Below the pieces are notes generated by a model. The model did not search any database, was not told where the DNA came from, and worked only from the letters and a program-made list of their open reading frames with translations. Positions 1-12,110 of a DNA stretch of 64,000 bases are shown here, piece after piece; positions within the stretch are counted from its first letter, which is position 1; each line of letters begins with the position of its first letter. The translations under genes were made by a program, and so were the position numbers. Source of the stretch: Myxocyprinus asiaticus. Taxonomy: Eukaryota; Chordata; Actinopteri; Cypriniformes; Catostomidae. The stretch is taken from the NCBI RefSeq assembly GCF_019703515.2, contig NC_059365.1:35607501-35671500 (forward strand), given 5' to 3'.

Positions 1-575
1 CAGTCCGAACTGTCCTTTGTAGTCTTCTGATGTCTGATTTCGTAGCTGAACCAAACCAGACAGTTATTGAAGTGCAGAGGACAGACTCAATGACTGCTGA
101 GTAGAACTGTATCAGCAGCGCCTGTGGCAGGTTGAACTTCCTCAGCTGGCGATGGAAGTACAACCTCTGCTGGGCCTTTTTCACAATGGAGTCAATGTGT
201 GTCTCCCACTTCAGGTGCTGTGAGATGGTAGTGCCCAGGAACCTGAATGACTCCACTGCTGCCACAGTGCTGTTTAGAATGATGAGGGGGGTCAGTGTTG
301 GGGTGTTCCTCCTAAAGTCCACAATCATCTCCACTGTTTTGAGCGTGTTCAGCTCAAGGTTGTTTTGACTGCACCAGACAGCCAGCTGTTCAACTTCCCT
401 TCTGTATGCAGACTCATCGTCATCTCGGATGAGGCCGATGACTGTGGTGTCGTCTGCAAATTTCAGGAGCTTGACAGAGGGGTCCTTGGTGATGCAGTTG
501 TTGGTGTAGAGGGTGAAGAGTAGTGGGGAGAGCACACATCCCTGGGGGGCACCAGTGCTGATTGTACAGGTGCTG
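1..575 (-). pseudogene. LINE reverse transcriptase, C-terminal part
   Basis: Continuation of the LINE polymerase in a shifted frame: the GAPQGCVLSP block, then KFADDTTVIGL with the catalytic aspartates near 440-470, then the thumb and C-terminal region rich in RRLQRTV-type wording at the window edge. The plus-strand copy at 50775-51545 encodes nearly the same protein, which confirms the assignment. The missing end lies outside the window. Confidence 0.85.
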
Positions 576-1370
576 GAAGTGAGTTTCCCGTCTCACAAGC
601 TGCTGCTTGTCCGTCAGAAAACTGGTAATCCACTGACAGACAGACATGGGAACAGAGTGTTGGTGTAATTTATTCTGGAGTATAGCTGGGATGATGGTGT
701 TGAAAGCTGAACTGAAGTCCACAAAAAGGATCCTTGCATATGTCCCTGGTCTGTCCAGATGTTGCAGGATATGATGCAATCCCATGTTGACTGCATCATC
801 CACAGACCTGTTTGCTCGATAAGCAAATTGAAGGGGATCTAGAAAGGGTCCAGTGTTGTTCTTCAGGTGGGCTGACACCAGTCTCTCAAATAATTTCATG
901 ACCACAGACGTCAGGGCGACAGGTCTGTAGTCATTAATTACTGTGATTTTTGGTTTATTTGGGACAGGAACAATGATTGAGCATTTGAAGCAGCATGGGA
1001 CTTCACACTGCTCCAGTGATCTATTGAAGGTCTGTGTGAAGATGGGGGCCAGCTGGTTAGCACAGGATCGAAGACACGCTGGTGAGATGCCATCTGGGCC
1101 TGAAGCTTTCCCTGTCTTTTGTTTTTGAAAGACCCAGCTCACATCATCTTCACAGATCTTAAGTGCAGGTTGAGTAGCAGGAGAGGGGAGGAGGGGGGTT
1201 GCAGGAGGTGTTGGTGTTTGTGTGAAGTGAAGGTCAGAGTGGGTGTGGGGTGTGAGATTGGGACTTTCAAATCTGCAGTAGAACACATTCAGGTCGTCAG
1301 GCAGTTGTTGGTCCACCACAGGGTTGGGGTAGGAGTCCTGTAATTTGTGAGTTGTTTCATGCCACTCCAC
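420..1370 (-). pseudogene. LINE reverse transcriptase, N-terminal and palm segments
   Basis: A 316-residue open frame covering the first half of a LINE reverse transcriptase. Visible motifs are GKASGPDGI (residues 87-95), NDYRPVAL (146-153) and the A-box VDFSSAFN (217-224) with the first catalytic aspartate. Past about residue 258 the frame runs into nonsense. The expected GAPQGCVLSP block and the FADD catalytic box continue in another frame at about 410-575, so a frameshift lies near 585. The start given is only the first usable codon of an open stretch; the real protein begins further upstream with the endonuclease. Confidence 0.85.
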
Positions 1371-1615
1371 ACTGATGCAGGGTCGTTAGCTGAAAATATA
1401 TTTTTCAGCTTCTCAGATTATCTTCTTTTAGCCACTCTGATTTCCTTGTTCAGTGTGTTCCTGGCCTGATTGTACAAGACTTTATCCCCACCCCTGTAAG
1501 CATCCTCTTTGGCCTGACAAAGCTGCCTGAGCTCTGCTGTAAACCACGGTTTGTCAATGTTAAACTTTAAATAAGTCCTAGTAGGAATGCACATATCCTC
1601 ACAGAAACTGATATA

Positions 1616-2400
1616 TTATGTAACAGTATCTGTGAGCTCGTCCAGATTGGTGTCTGCATCCTCAAAAACACTCCAATCCGTGCAATCAAAGCAGGCTTGT
1701 AGTTCCCGCTCTGCTTCATTGGTCCATCTCTTTACAGTCCTTACTAGTGGCTTGGTTGATTTTAATTTCTGCCTGTAGGTTGGAAGAAGATGAACCAGAC
1801 AGTGATCAGAGAGTCCCAAAGCTGCTCTAGGGACAGAGCGATATGCATCCTTTATCGTTGTGTAGCAATGATCCAGTGTGTTCCTGTCTCTGGTGGGGCA
1901 TGTAATGTGCTGTTTGTATTTGGGCAGTTCACGTGTGAGGTTTGCTTTGTTAAAATCCCCAAGAATAATTATAACTGAGCCCGGGTATTCTTGTTCTGTG
2001 TCTGTGATTTGATCAGTCAGCTGTTGCAGCGCTGTTCACACACGCGTTTGGCGCGATATACACACTCACCAGATTAAACGAGAAAAACTCTCGCGGTGAG
2101 TTGAACGGCTTACAGTTAATAAAAAGTGCTTCCACATTAGGACAGCACATCCTTTTTAATGTTGTTACATCTGTACACCAACTTTCATTGATGTAAAAGC
2201 ATTTTCCACCGCCTCTCGTTTTCCCCGTTAACTCCGCGATGCGATCCGCTCTGAACAGCTGAAAGCCCGGCAGATGTAACGCACTGTCCGGAATGGCTTC
2301 ACTCAGCCAGGTTTCTGTGAAGCAGAGTTTGAAAAGTCCTTGTTTGTGTGGGTGAGGAGATGTAGTTCATCTGTTTTGTTAGGAAGAGAGTGGAGATTCA
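1616..2400 (-). pseudogene. LINE apurinic-type endonuclease domain
   Basis: Minus-strand translation shows the APE-type endonuclease of the LINE, which nicks target DNA to prime reverse transcription. The diagnostic block GDFNKANL lies near 1960 and the catalytic SDHC block near 1810. Between them runs a segment typical of these LINEs (CPTRDRNTLDH). Downstream, residues up to about 1616 form the linker to the reverse transcriptase. An in-frame TGA near 2037 separates this part from its upstream half, so no intact enzyme can be made. Confidence 0.8.
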
Positions 2401-2412
2401 CTAGATGAATAC

Positions 2413-2712
2413 TCAGCAGCGCTGTTCGAAAGCCACGCCGACGGAGCTTCTCCCTCGCCTGCATCTCATAGCGCGTTTAAACAACACAGCTGCGCCTCCG
2501 ACTAAAATGTCCAGCAAAACGTCAGAATATTCAAAAACCGGGAAAAGGTTGTCCGGTATATGCTGCCGAATGTTCAGCTGGTACACTGGTAAAACTGACT
2601 GGAAATATATTACTAAACACAGGACAAACAAACAAAAACTACAAAAGAACTGAAGAGCTACACACCGAGGCGGCCATCCGCGGCGCCACGTGCTTAGAAT
2701 TTGGGTAGGCAT
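2413..2712 (-). pseudogene. LINE 5' region, N-terminal leader ORF
   Basis: A 99-residue open frame at the 5' end of the LINE. It has a hydrophobic stretch (about residues 18-42, rich in F, L, C and V) followed by a basic segment (MRCRRGRSS). Other fish LINEs of this type carry a similar weakly conserved leader before the endonuclease. I assign no biochemical function to it. The basic end could bind nucleic acid, but that is a guess. It is followed downstream by the endonuclease part in other frames. Confidence 0.5.
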
Positions 2713-3258
2713 AGACCGAGTTTAACTCAAGAAAAGTCTATAAACTGTTTCCTAATACACTGTGGGATCAGTCTGACATGTGTCTTTACCATAATGTATA
2801 CTGTAAATTATTGTTCCATTTACAGTAAATAATAATATTTGACATATTCAATATTCAAACATAATAACAGACATAAGTTCCATACTGAGTTCAAAATAAA
2901 TGCCAAGACTGCAAAAGAATGCAAAATTTATAAGTATATTCATTATTTTTATTTGGATATTGACTGATAGATAGTCAGTACTTACTGCGGTGATGGCGAG
3001 ACAGATCTGGTGCGTTATCCGTTCAGGGTCCGGAACATTAGATCTTACATGGTGGTCTTGTTCAAATAAAATCATCGTTAGATCATATTTGGCTTGATTT
3101 CTCTCACAGCGATTGCACTTTCGGAATGAAAAACAGCCGTTAGCAATCAGTTATCAACATTTATCCTGATCCACCGATCCTGATATATTTTTTTTTTTTT
3201 TAAAGAAGCCTGAAAATTTGTCACATTGCAAAAGTAAAATGGTTTGTAAATGCTATTT
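2713..3258. other. Unassigned AT-rich intergenic DNA
   Basis: No coding frame or known repeat that I can support. It contains a run of T near 3187-3200. A 75-codon open stretch at 2848-3075 on the minus strand has no recognisable domain. Confidence 0.4.
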
Positions 3259-3588
3259 CAGTAACACTTTACAATAAGGTTACATGTGTTAATGTTAGTT
3301 AACAACATTAGTTTACATGAACTAACAATGAACAATACTTTTACTGTATTAATTAATCTTAGTTAATGTTATTTTCAACATATAGTAATATGTTTTTAAA
3401 ATCAAAAGCTGTATAAGTTAACATTGGCTAATGCACTATGAACTAACATGAACTAACAATATACAGTTGTATTTTTCTTAACTAACATTAACAAAGATTA
3501 ACAAATATTGTTAAAATATATTGTTCATTCTTAGTTCATGAATGTATTATCCAGTGTGAACGAATGAAACCTTATTGTAAAGTGTAAC
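3259..3588. mobile_element. Non-autonomous hAT-like miniature element
   Basis: About 330 bp with terminal inverted repeats. The left end reads CAGTAACACTTTACAATAAG and the right end is its near reverse complement. The interior is AT-rich and itself roughly palindromic, with repeated TTAACATTAGTT-type words. The flanks TGCTATTT and TGCTATCT match at 7 of 8 positions, fitting an old 8-bp hAT-type target duplication. There is no transposase frame, so movement would have needed an enzyme from elsewhere. A related copy is interrupted at 5534-6817. Confidence 0.7.
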
Positions 3589-3590
3589 TG

Positions 3591-4625
3591 CTATCTATTG
3601 TTGTCTCTAACTATTTCAGATGCAAAAAAATAAGCCAGTGACATATAGTTAAATAACCCACTAACTGACTGATGGAAATGCTAGTTGTATCTTAAGTCAC
3701 TGAGTTCATCATCTCATCATCAAAATTAAATAAAAATGCACTAAATGTCAATGTGAACACTTTCATTGGAAATAAGTAGTGATACAGTAGGTGTTTGGAA
3801 CAGCAGAGTAGGAATGCGACCTATGAGAAATTTAAATCATCAAAACGGGTTATGGCTTGATTTTGCATCTGTCTGTATGCAATTACGTATGTTTCAAACC
3901 TGATGTGCTCTGGGACAGGAATCGATGATGACCAATTAAATGTATTCATCAGGGAAAAGGGCGAGCCATTTCAGAACATTGACAATCAGGAATCACTTGC
4001 AGTTGTGTTGCACATGCAGAAAAGGGTCCAGCCTTCTGGAAGTTTTCCTTTTCCATTTCATGAAAGCCAACAACTTGGTTCTTTGTTGGCATGCCAAGCT
4101 CTTCATTAATGGCATAATCTCCAGCAGCAAGCGTATTCGGTCATTTGCAGAAACAGACATAAAACAACAGCAGCCGGAGCAAGCAGTCTATACCCAGATT
4201 ACTCTAACATGCTGGAAACAAACAAACATTGCACATTCTTTGATGTGTCGCAGTACATTCACATGCTGATCACAGCAGAGTACTTGCTAAAGCTTGCTGG
4301 GTGCTTGACATGGCAGAACCAATTTCGAAGAAGATTACAGATTTCTAGAATCGAAAGAGGCCTAATTTCTGAAGAGTTAAAAAAAAAAAAAAAAAACAAC
4401 GATACAAAAAGAATGTTTCAAGGGGCTGGAAATGATGCAGTTATTCAACAAATGGCACAAAATATGGTGAATTATTGTAATGTCAGTGTCAATACTGACA
4501 AATATAGTAAACGTTACATTCGTACTTTTTAGTGTATTTGGATTAGAGAAAATCTGGTAGTGTTAAAAGTATGTGAAGCGGAGCTTAAAAAAAAAAAAAA
4601 AAAAAAAAGAAAAAAGCCTGTACTA
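3591..4625. other. Unassigned DNA with short open frames and A-runs
   Basis: Overlapping open stretches at 3903-4532 (68 to 109 codons) show no domain that I recognise. A-runs occur at 4380-4397 and 4587-4608. These could mark decayed retroposed sequence, but nothing supports a specific family. Confidence 0.35.
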
Positions 4626-5013
4626 TAAAGGGATATTTCATCCAAAAATGAAAACTGTCATCATTAACTCACCCTAATGTAATTTAAAATTTAAGCTGCT
4701 TTCTTCCAAACAATGAAAGTGGATGATGACCCAGGGTTGTCAAGCTCCAAAAGGGAAAAAACACATCCTAAAAGCATCATAAAAGTAGACTTTATGAGTT
4801 GAGTACTATATTCAAAGTCTTCTGAAGCTATATGATAGATTTGTCTGAGGAACAGACAAATTGTATGGAAAAAAGCATCATGAACATTTTGCTAAACATC
4901 TCTGTTTGTTGTCCACATAACAGAGAACGCCATACAGGTTTGGAACGACATGAGGGTGAGTAAATGAGTAAATGATCACATCATTTTTTATTTTTGGGTG
5001 AAATATTCCTTTA
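4626..5013. mobile_element. Angel-like palindromic miniature element
   Basis: 388 bp with terminal inverted repeats. The left end begins AAAGGGATATTTCATCCAAA and the right end mirrors it (TTTGGGTGAAATATTCCTTT). Inside, both arms carry the fish-repeat phrase ACTCACCCTAATGT and its complement. The general pattern matches the foldback Angel-type elements known from zebrafish; that name rests on recall, not on a search. Partial relatives occur at 28893-28920 and 61861-62345. Confidence 0.75.
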
Positions 5014-5450
5014 AATCCTTCCATGTGGGAATGAACTACAAAAAACATGTTGTATCGAGTTTATACAGGATTTTTGTAGATAATTTTCTTGGAAGTGGGC
5101 TGGACAAGTCCCATTAAAGTAAAAAAAATGTCTCAAACCACACACTGGAGAGTGAAATTCAGAGATTCGTGCCACTCAGACACTTCTACACCATCTGTAA
5201 CTGACAGCTGTGAAAATCTGGAAATGAAGCCTCGCCTTCTTCTAAGCAGACTGAGAAGATTTGATAAGGTGAATGATTTATCTGGTTTACTGAACATATA
5301 ATTTACATATGTATCCAGATTTCTGTTGTTGTTGTTTATGCTTCGGAGATGTGGAAGATAAATGACTTTTAGTTTCTTGTCTTTTATCTCACCTTAAAAT
5401 TAAGGCATGTAATTCAATTTTTTAAATTTTAAAGTACTTTCCATCCCAGC
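5014..5450. other. Unassigned intergenic DNA
   Basis: A 70-codon open stretch at 5089-5301 on the plus strand has no recognisable domain, and no repeat ends are visible. I see nothing that can be named here. Confidence 0.4.
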
Positions 5451-5533
5451 TTAAAGGAAAATTCCGGGTTCAATACAAGTTTAGCTCAACTGACAGCATT
5501 TGTGGCATAATGTTGATTATGACAAATATAACT

Positions 5534-6817
5534 GGTAACACAATAAGGTTGTATTCATTAACATTAGTTAGCTACATTAGTTAACATAAACTAACAATTA
5601 ACAATACTTTTACAGCATTTATTAATCTTGATTAATGTTAATTTCTATTGCATTAAAAGCTGTAAATATTAACATTAATGCATGTTAATGCATAATAATG
5701 AACTTGCATGAACTAACAATGAGCAATAGTATTTTGATAAAGTAACTGTTACAGTAAACGGATGGGCAAGGAGAAGGCAGGAACTGGCTGAACAGTAAAC
5801 GTAAATTTTAATATCAAACTCAACATAAAACAAACATAAACAAACACTCATCTCTCCCTCGCGAACTGGCATCCCCGGTCCCCCTTTATCTCGCTCTCCC
5901 GCTAATCATCTGATTCAGCAACTCTCACGGCCCGGCCACGCCCTCCTCCTCGTCACACTCGTCCCCCGCCCAATTCAGGCTGGGACGCCACCGGTCTGAC
6001 TTACCCCCCCCATCTCTGGAGGGGAGACGCTGCCCTTCCGGCCATTCTGTCAGCCTGTGGTCTACCCCACCTCCTGGGAACCTGGAGGAGAGACAAGGGG
6101 AGGCATGGGGAGAGGGAAAGGGTGAGCGGGAGACACAGAGAGAGAGAGGAGAGAGAGAGAAAACCTGCTCGCCGGTCCCTGGACACACTGTCGCCCGGCC
6201 CTCAACCACTCCTCCCCTTCTGGCGGATGACAGCTCGCTCTTCCCCGGTGGACGGCAGCGAGCCCTCTGACCCCTGGCAGATGGAACCACTCCTTCCCTT
6301 CTCAGCGGATGGCAGCGGTTCCTCCGGCTCTCGGCGGCCGGCAGCGACCCCTCCGTTCCCAGGCAGATGGCCGTGGATGCTCCTCTGGCAGACGGCAGTG
6401 GCTAGGACTCAACAACAGCGCATCCGTCCTCCCTCATGGGCTTCGGCACCACTGTAAGAGTAAAAGGATGGGCAAGGAGGAGGCAGGAACCGGCTGAACA
6501 GTAAACGTAAAGTTTAACATCAAACTCAACATAAAACAAACATAAACAAAAACACACACACGCAGCGCGGCCATGTGTGTCTCTCTCTCTCTCTCTCTCG
6601 AACTGGCGTCTCCGGCACCCCTTTATCTCACTCTCCCGCTGATCATCTGATTCAGCGCTGGCCGTGCACCCTCACGGCCCGGCCACACCCTCCTCCTCAT
6701 CACAGTAACATTTACCAAGATTTAAAAAAAACACTATAAAATGTAATTGTTTATTGTTAGTTCATGATATCTAATGCATTTACTAATGTCAATGAATAGA
6801 ACCTTATTGTAAAGTGT
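5534..6817. mobile_element. hAT-like miniature element, split by an LTR insertion
   Basis: The left part (5534-5746) and right part (6705-6817) resemble the element at 3259-3588, with the same ACAATAAGGTT and CCTTATTGTAAAGTGT ends and the same AACATTAGTTA-type interior. The 958-bp LTR element at 5747-6704 lies inside it. Removing that insert leaves about 326 bp, close to the length of the uninterrupted relative. Confidence 0.75.
5747..6704 (-). mobile_element. TRIM-like miniature LTR retrotransposon
   Basis: Two direct LTRs (5747-5957, 211 bp; 6453-6704, 252 bp) flank about 495 bp with no coding frame. The insertion is bounded by a perfect 5-bp duplication, GTAAC, at 5742-5746 and 6705-6709. 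On the minus strand each LTR starts TGTG and ends ACA. One base after the 5' LTR comes the primer-binding-like TGGTGCCGAAGCCC (6438-6451). Next to the 3' LTR is a purine tract, GGGCGGGGGACGAG (5958-5971). These are the minimal signals for reverse transcription, so proteins must have come from another element. The orientation rests on the primer site and purine tract. The family name is unknown to me. Confidence 0.85.
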
Positions 6818-7365
6818 CGGTTATAGTGAGGCACTTAAAATGGAAGTGAATGGGGCCAATTTTTGGAGGGTTTAACATCAGAAATGTGAAGCTTGAATAA
6901 AAAAAAAAAAAGCACTTAAATTAAGTATTATATTAAAACTTCTCTTATTTCAGCTGTAAAGTTTTAATTGTAATTTTTACAGTAATATTAGGGTTTAAGG
7001 GTTTACAGCATTGCATCTTCATTGCAATGACTTTTTAAAAATTAGATATAACTTTACACAGAAAAGTTTATTAAGCAATTTTATCATACTAAAATCCTGT
7101 AAACATGCATATTGTTTACGTCTTGTGGCTATACTTGTGGCCAAAACAGTGAGTATTTTAACATTATTGGATTGGCCCCCACACTTCCATTGTTAGTGCC
7201 TCACTGTAACCCAGATTTTTCTTTTTTTTAAGAAAAGGAAGAACAAGTCAAAATATTATAATTAAAATTAAAAACAATTAAAAAAAATATATATTTTTTT
7301 GGTAATCAACATTAAGCCACAAATGCTGTTGCTTGAGCTTGTATTGAACCCAGAATATTCCTTAA

Positions 7366-8935
7366 ATATGCAGTGACACCTATGTATAATTAAACAATTT
7401 ATAGGTTGATTCCACCCAAAAGATTAACACTGAGTATGTTTACATGCACTCATTTTCTCCAATCCGATTGCAGTACTGTTAATATGGACCTTAAACTTTG
7501 CAAAAGCTTTCTTCTTATGTTACTCACTTTACTCTGCAAACAAAGGAAATTAGAAACAGTGTCCCAACATCCTGTCTGGCTTAACCATATTAGCCTCATT
7601 GAGCTATTAGCCGATTGAGCTATCTGTTGGATTATTAATGGATTATAAGGTTGAATGTAAGCGTAGCCACTGTGGCGCTATCAAAACATTGCTTTGTTTG
7701 TTTGAACATCCCAACCAGTTGGAAATACCAATGGTTAGAGTTTGGGGCTGGACTATTGGTTTTCTGACCATTGGAAGATGGGAGGAATGTTCAGGAAACC
7801 TGACTATTTTTGCAGTTTCATTCGGTAATGTTAATGGATGCAGAAATTACATACTTCACCTTCAAACAACTTGTTAAACACATACATTTCTCAGAGACCC
7901 AATACCTTGCTCTGAATTTCTAATTTATTGCTGTCTTACTGCATTAGTATGTGCTTGCTAAAGGAGTCCATTAATACAATTTCAGAAATAAAATGTATGG
8001 AACATCCTTGACTTGCATTTCATGGTGCCGGGCAATCAATAAGAACAGAATTATAGTGTAGTGGAGTGAGAGATTTTAATCTGGAACTACATATCCTGCA
8101 GTGGATTAGTCTCAGATGCTTTCATACCCCCAGTGTTCTTCATGAAATATGGATAAGGCAGAGAGAGGATTATGAAAAATAAAGGCATTTTCTCAAACCT
8201 GCCTTCATAAGATGGAGATCAAAAGTTGGAGATAATGGGCAGCTAAAAGATTTCTCCATGCTCTCCCAAAGCAGATGAACCATGGCTCGCCATCCCCCCA
8301 GTTTGGATTCGAGATTTATGAGAAGCCCCCCGGCACGATAACTTTTAGAAGGGATAGGACACTTCCTCATGAGAGACTTCCTTCCTCTTTCAGGGGCATA
8401 TCTCATGGTCACTCCTGCTGATGATGGGCTAAGAAGCTTTTATATAAAATAACAAAAAAATGCAAATGTGTGAGCATCATTTACATAGAGGCAGATTATA
8501 AAGGTGACATTGATACAGCACTGATAGTGTGTAATCCTTCCCAAGACCTTGGACAAGCTGTTTCCTGTGTGCTAGTTTCAAAGAGGCATTTCAAACTCCT
8601 TGGCTAAAGTCTGTGAAAAGACTCGGATGTAATTAGGGCCCTTTTTTCCCTGTGTGATCTAACAATACAGTTATAATGGGAAATCTGTGTTAGTTGCATG
8701 CAGCTTGTGGGCTGTAACAGCTTCATAGTATTACATGAAAGAGGATGATGCTTATTAATATTTATGAGTATGCAAACAGAATCTTTTTTGGAATGTATAC
8801 TGCATTTCAGCCCTTGTCACTTACATTTGTGTTTTGCTCCAAGTGGAACTAATGACCTTTGTTGTGTGTATGTGCCTATGTGTGATTTGTTATTGTGCGC
8901 AGGTCTGCATGTGAATGTGCATGTAACTGCATATG
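7366..8935. other. Unassigned intergenic DNA
   Basis: Several short open stretches (for example 7638-7877 plus and 8170-8412 minus) lack recognisable domains. The phrase at 7436-7470 around GTTTACATGCACTC resembles ends of dispersed fish repeats, but I cannot find the matching second end. No gene is supported. Confidence 0.35.
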
Positions 8936-10276
<1,341 letters not shown>

Positions 10277-10680
10277 TGGTCATCTGGCTTTATTATATGA
10301 TATATGCTGTGAATGAGCATGAAGACCTAAAACTTGTTTTTGTAGAGAACTTTAGGTAACTACAAGGTAAATTGTGACAGCACTCAGAGTAGCACCATTC
10401 TTTTGACATCAATGTGACAAGGAAAGTGACAACTCAAGTGAGTCAAGACATTACAGTAATTAATATAAACACAAAGCAGACTGTAGCAAAATTACATAAT
10501 CCCTCCTTTTAATCGCATTATAATAGTCTTTTCTTTTTTTTTGCTGCATTGTGACATAAATCATGAATTAGTGCAATTTTATGTTTTCGATTAATAAAAG
10601 TATTAATAAATACATTAAGCATTTATAACATGTTCATAAAAATGCTCTGTTTGGCAAGTATTAGACTACTGTTGTCACAG
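10277..10680. other. Unassigned intergenic DNA
   Basis: AT-rich DNA between the Tc1 remnant and the gag-like remnant. No open frame or repeat end is recognised. Confidence 0.4.
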
Positions 10681-12110
10681 TCTGTCTCCCTCATGTTCTT
10701 CAAGGATTTTCCTGGATTACACCATCAAGTTCTGCCAACTCATCTCTTTCACCACTGTCTCTGACCCCTACCTCTGTGCCATTCATGGAATGGGCTTAAA
10801 CTTCCATGATCCCACAGCCCTTCCGCAAGTGGAGAATCTTCCCTTTTTAGAATATGTCCGAGCCACGCTGTCCCTACATCTCCTCTCACCTCTACTGACC
10901 CACAAGGAAGACCCTCACCAAGTCCCAGTGGTAGATTCTCCGTACACTGTGAATTATGGTGGGAACCCCGGGCCACAACCAGCGCCCGTGCCAGCCACGG
11001 TCATCGAGCCAGCACCCACGCCTGCCACGGTCAACAAGCCAGAGCCAGAGCCTGTAGCCTCGACCGTCCCAGTGCCAGAGCCTGTAGACTCGACCGTCCC
11101 AGAGCCAGAGCCTGTAGCCTCGACCGTCCCAGAGCCTGTAGCCTCGACCGTCCTAGAGCCAGAGCCTGTAGCCTAGACCATTCCAGAGCCAGTACCTGTA
11201 GCTCCATCTGTCACAGAGCCTGCTTTCATGTAGCTTATTGTCCTAGATTCCATTCCTACCTGTATGCCCACCCAGTGTACTCCTCCTCTGCTGGCTCTAC
11301 CCAACATCATGGACACACTAGTTCCGTCCAGTACCCTGGTCCATCCTCCTCCACTGGCTCCACTCAGGACACTTCCTCCTCCTCCTCCTGGTCAGCCAGC
11401 TCCTCCCACGTCACCGGCTCGACCTTCGCTCCCTGCAAAACTATGGTCAAGGGGAACCTCAAACCCTCCAACTTCGCCTAGACCCTCTGAGCCCTGGACT
11501 CCGCCTTGGCCCTTCGTTCCCTCTGTCCAACCTCGGCTCTATGTCCCTTTGGCTCCACTGTGGTCCCTTGTCCCTCCAGCTTCATCTTGGTCAGTCGGTC
11601 ACCTGGCTCCACCTCGGCTCTCCAATCCTCCAGCTATGCTTCGTCACTCCAAGCCTCCAACTTCACCGGGGACCTCCTTCCCTACAGCTCCACCTCAGTC
11701 CTCAGTCCCACCAGTTCTGCCTCTGTCCTCAGATCCCCCAGCCCTGCCTCGGTCCTCCGAACCTTCGGCTCCACCCTGGCCCTTCGAGCCGTCGGCTACT
11801 CTCCGGGCACCAAGTTGCCTGGCTCTGCCCCTTGGGTCTCTCATGGCTCCGCCTTCCATGGCTCTGCCCCTCGAGCCTCTCACAGCTCCACCTTCCATAA
11901 CTCTGCCTTCCATGGCTCCACCTGCCTTCATCGAGCCTCTCCTAGCTCTGCCTTCAGACTCTTCCACGGCTCCACCCTCAGAGTCTTCCACGGCTCCGCC
12001 CGCTTCCCCAGATTCTCCTCCTCCAGTGATTCTGCCTCCTGAACCAGTCCTTGCCCTGCGTCTCCTCTCTTCCTCTTCCACTCCAAGAACCTACATTACA
12101 ACTGTTGCCC
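10681..12110 (+). pseudogene. Proline-rich gag-like remnant of a retroelement
   Basis: Plus-strand frames begin with a capsid-like segment (FLDYTIKFCQLISF, near 10705-10750). This resembles the gag region of fish Ty3/gypsy elements, where a line on moving through a target is followed by a Pro/Glu-rich tail. The 128-codon stretch at 10790-11176 ends in repeats of EPEPVASTVP. After an in-frame stop, a 302-codon frame (11264-12172) is extremely rich in P, S, L and A. No zinc knuckle, protease or polymerase follows. Assignment to gag is an inference from one short segment. A host proline-rich gene fragment is the alternative, but there is no splice structure to support it. Confidence 0.45.
11037..11180 (+). 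repeat. Tandem repeat coding for EPEPVASTVP-type units
   Basis: Imperfect units of about 30 bp (CCAGAGCCTGTAGCCTCGAC core) repeated four to five times. They keep the reading frame and give the Pro/Glu/Val-rich protein repeats of the gag-like remnant. One unit is shortened, and the array ends at a TAG. Confidence 0.75.

Larger units (their letters stand above)
1..2712 (-). mobile_element. LINE (L2/Rex-like non-LTR retrotransposon), copy 1, 3' end outside window
   Basis: A non-LTR retrotransposon read on the minus strand, from its 5' end near 2712 through endonuclease and reverse transcriptase to the window edge. It would copy its RNA into nicked genomic DNA by target-primed reverse transcription. 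Position 1 corresponds to about 51340 in the plus-strand copy at 50775-51955, so the last third of the 3' end lies left of the window. Frames are broken by an in-frame TGA near 2037 and a frameshift near 585, so it is dead. The clade (L2, Rex1 or another Jockey-superfamily group) is inferred from reverse-transcriptase wording and was not tested with a tree. Confidence 0.9.
5451..7365. mobile_element. Outer palindromic miniature element (host of a nest)
   Basis: The ends are inverted repeats: TTAAAGGAAAATTCCGGGTT on the left and the near complement, ending AATATTCCTTAA, on the right. The inner parts of both arms also pair (GCATTTGTGGCATAATGTTGATTA against TAATCAACATTAAGCCACAAATGC, matching with few changes). 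A related half copy lies at 18422-18625. The element is interrupted at 5534-6817 by a second miniature element, so its own length is only about 630 bp. It has no coding capacity. Confidence 0.75.

Noticed and set aside
3903..4532. Overlapping open frames of 68-109 codons, possible old gene or retroposed copy
   Set aside because: No domain, no conserved motif and an A-run within the frame; cannot be told from chance.
6122..6457. A 111-codon frame in the TRIM-like element
   Set aside because: GC-rich, stop-poor interior with overlapping frames on both strands and no domain.
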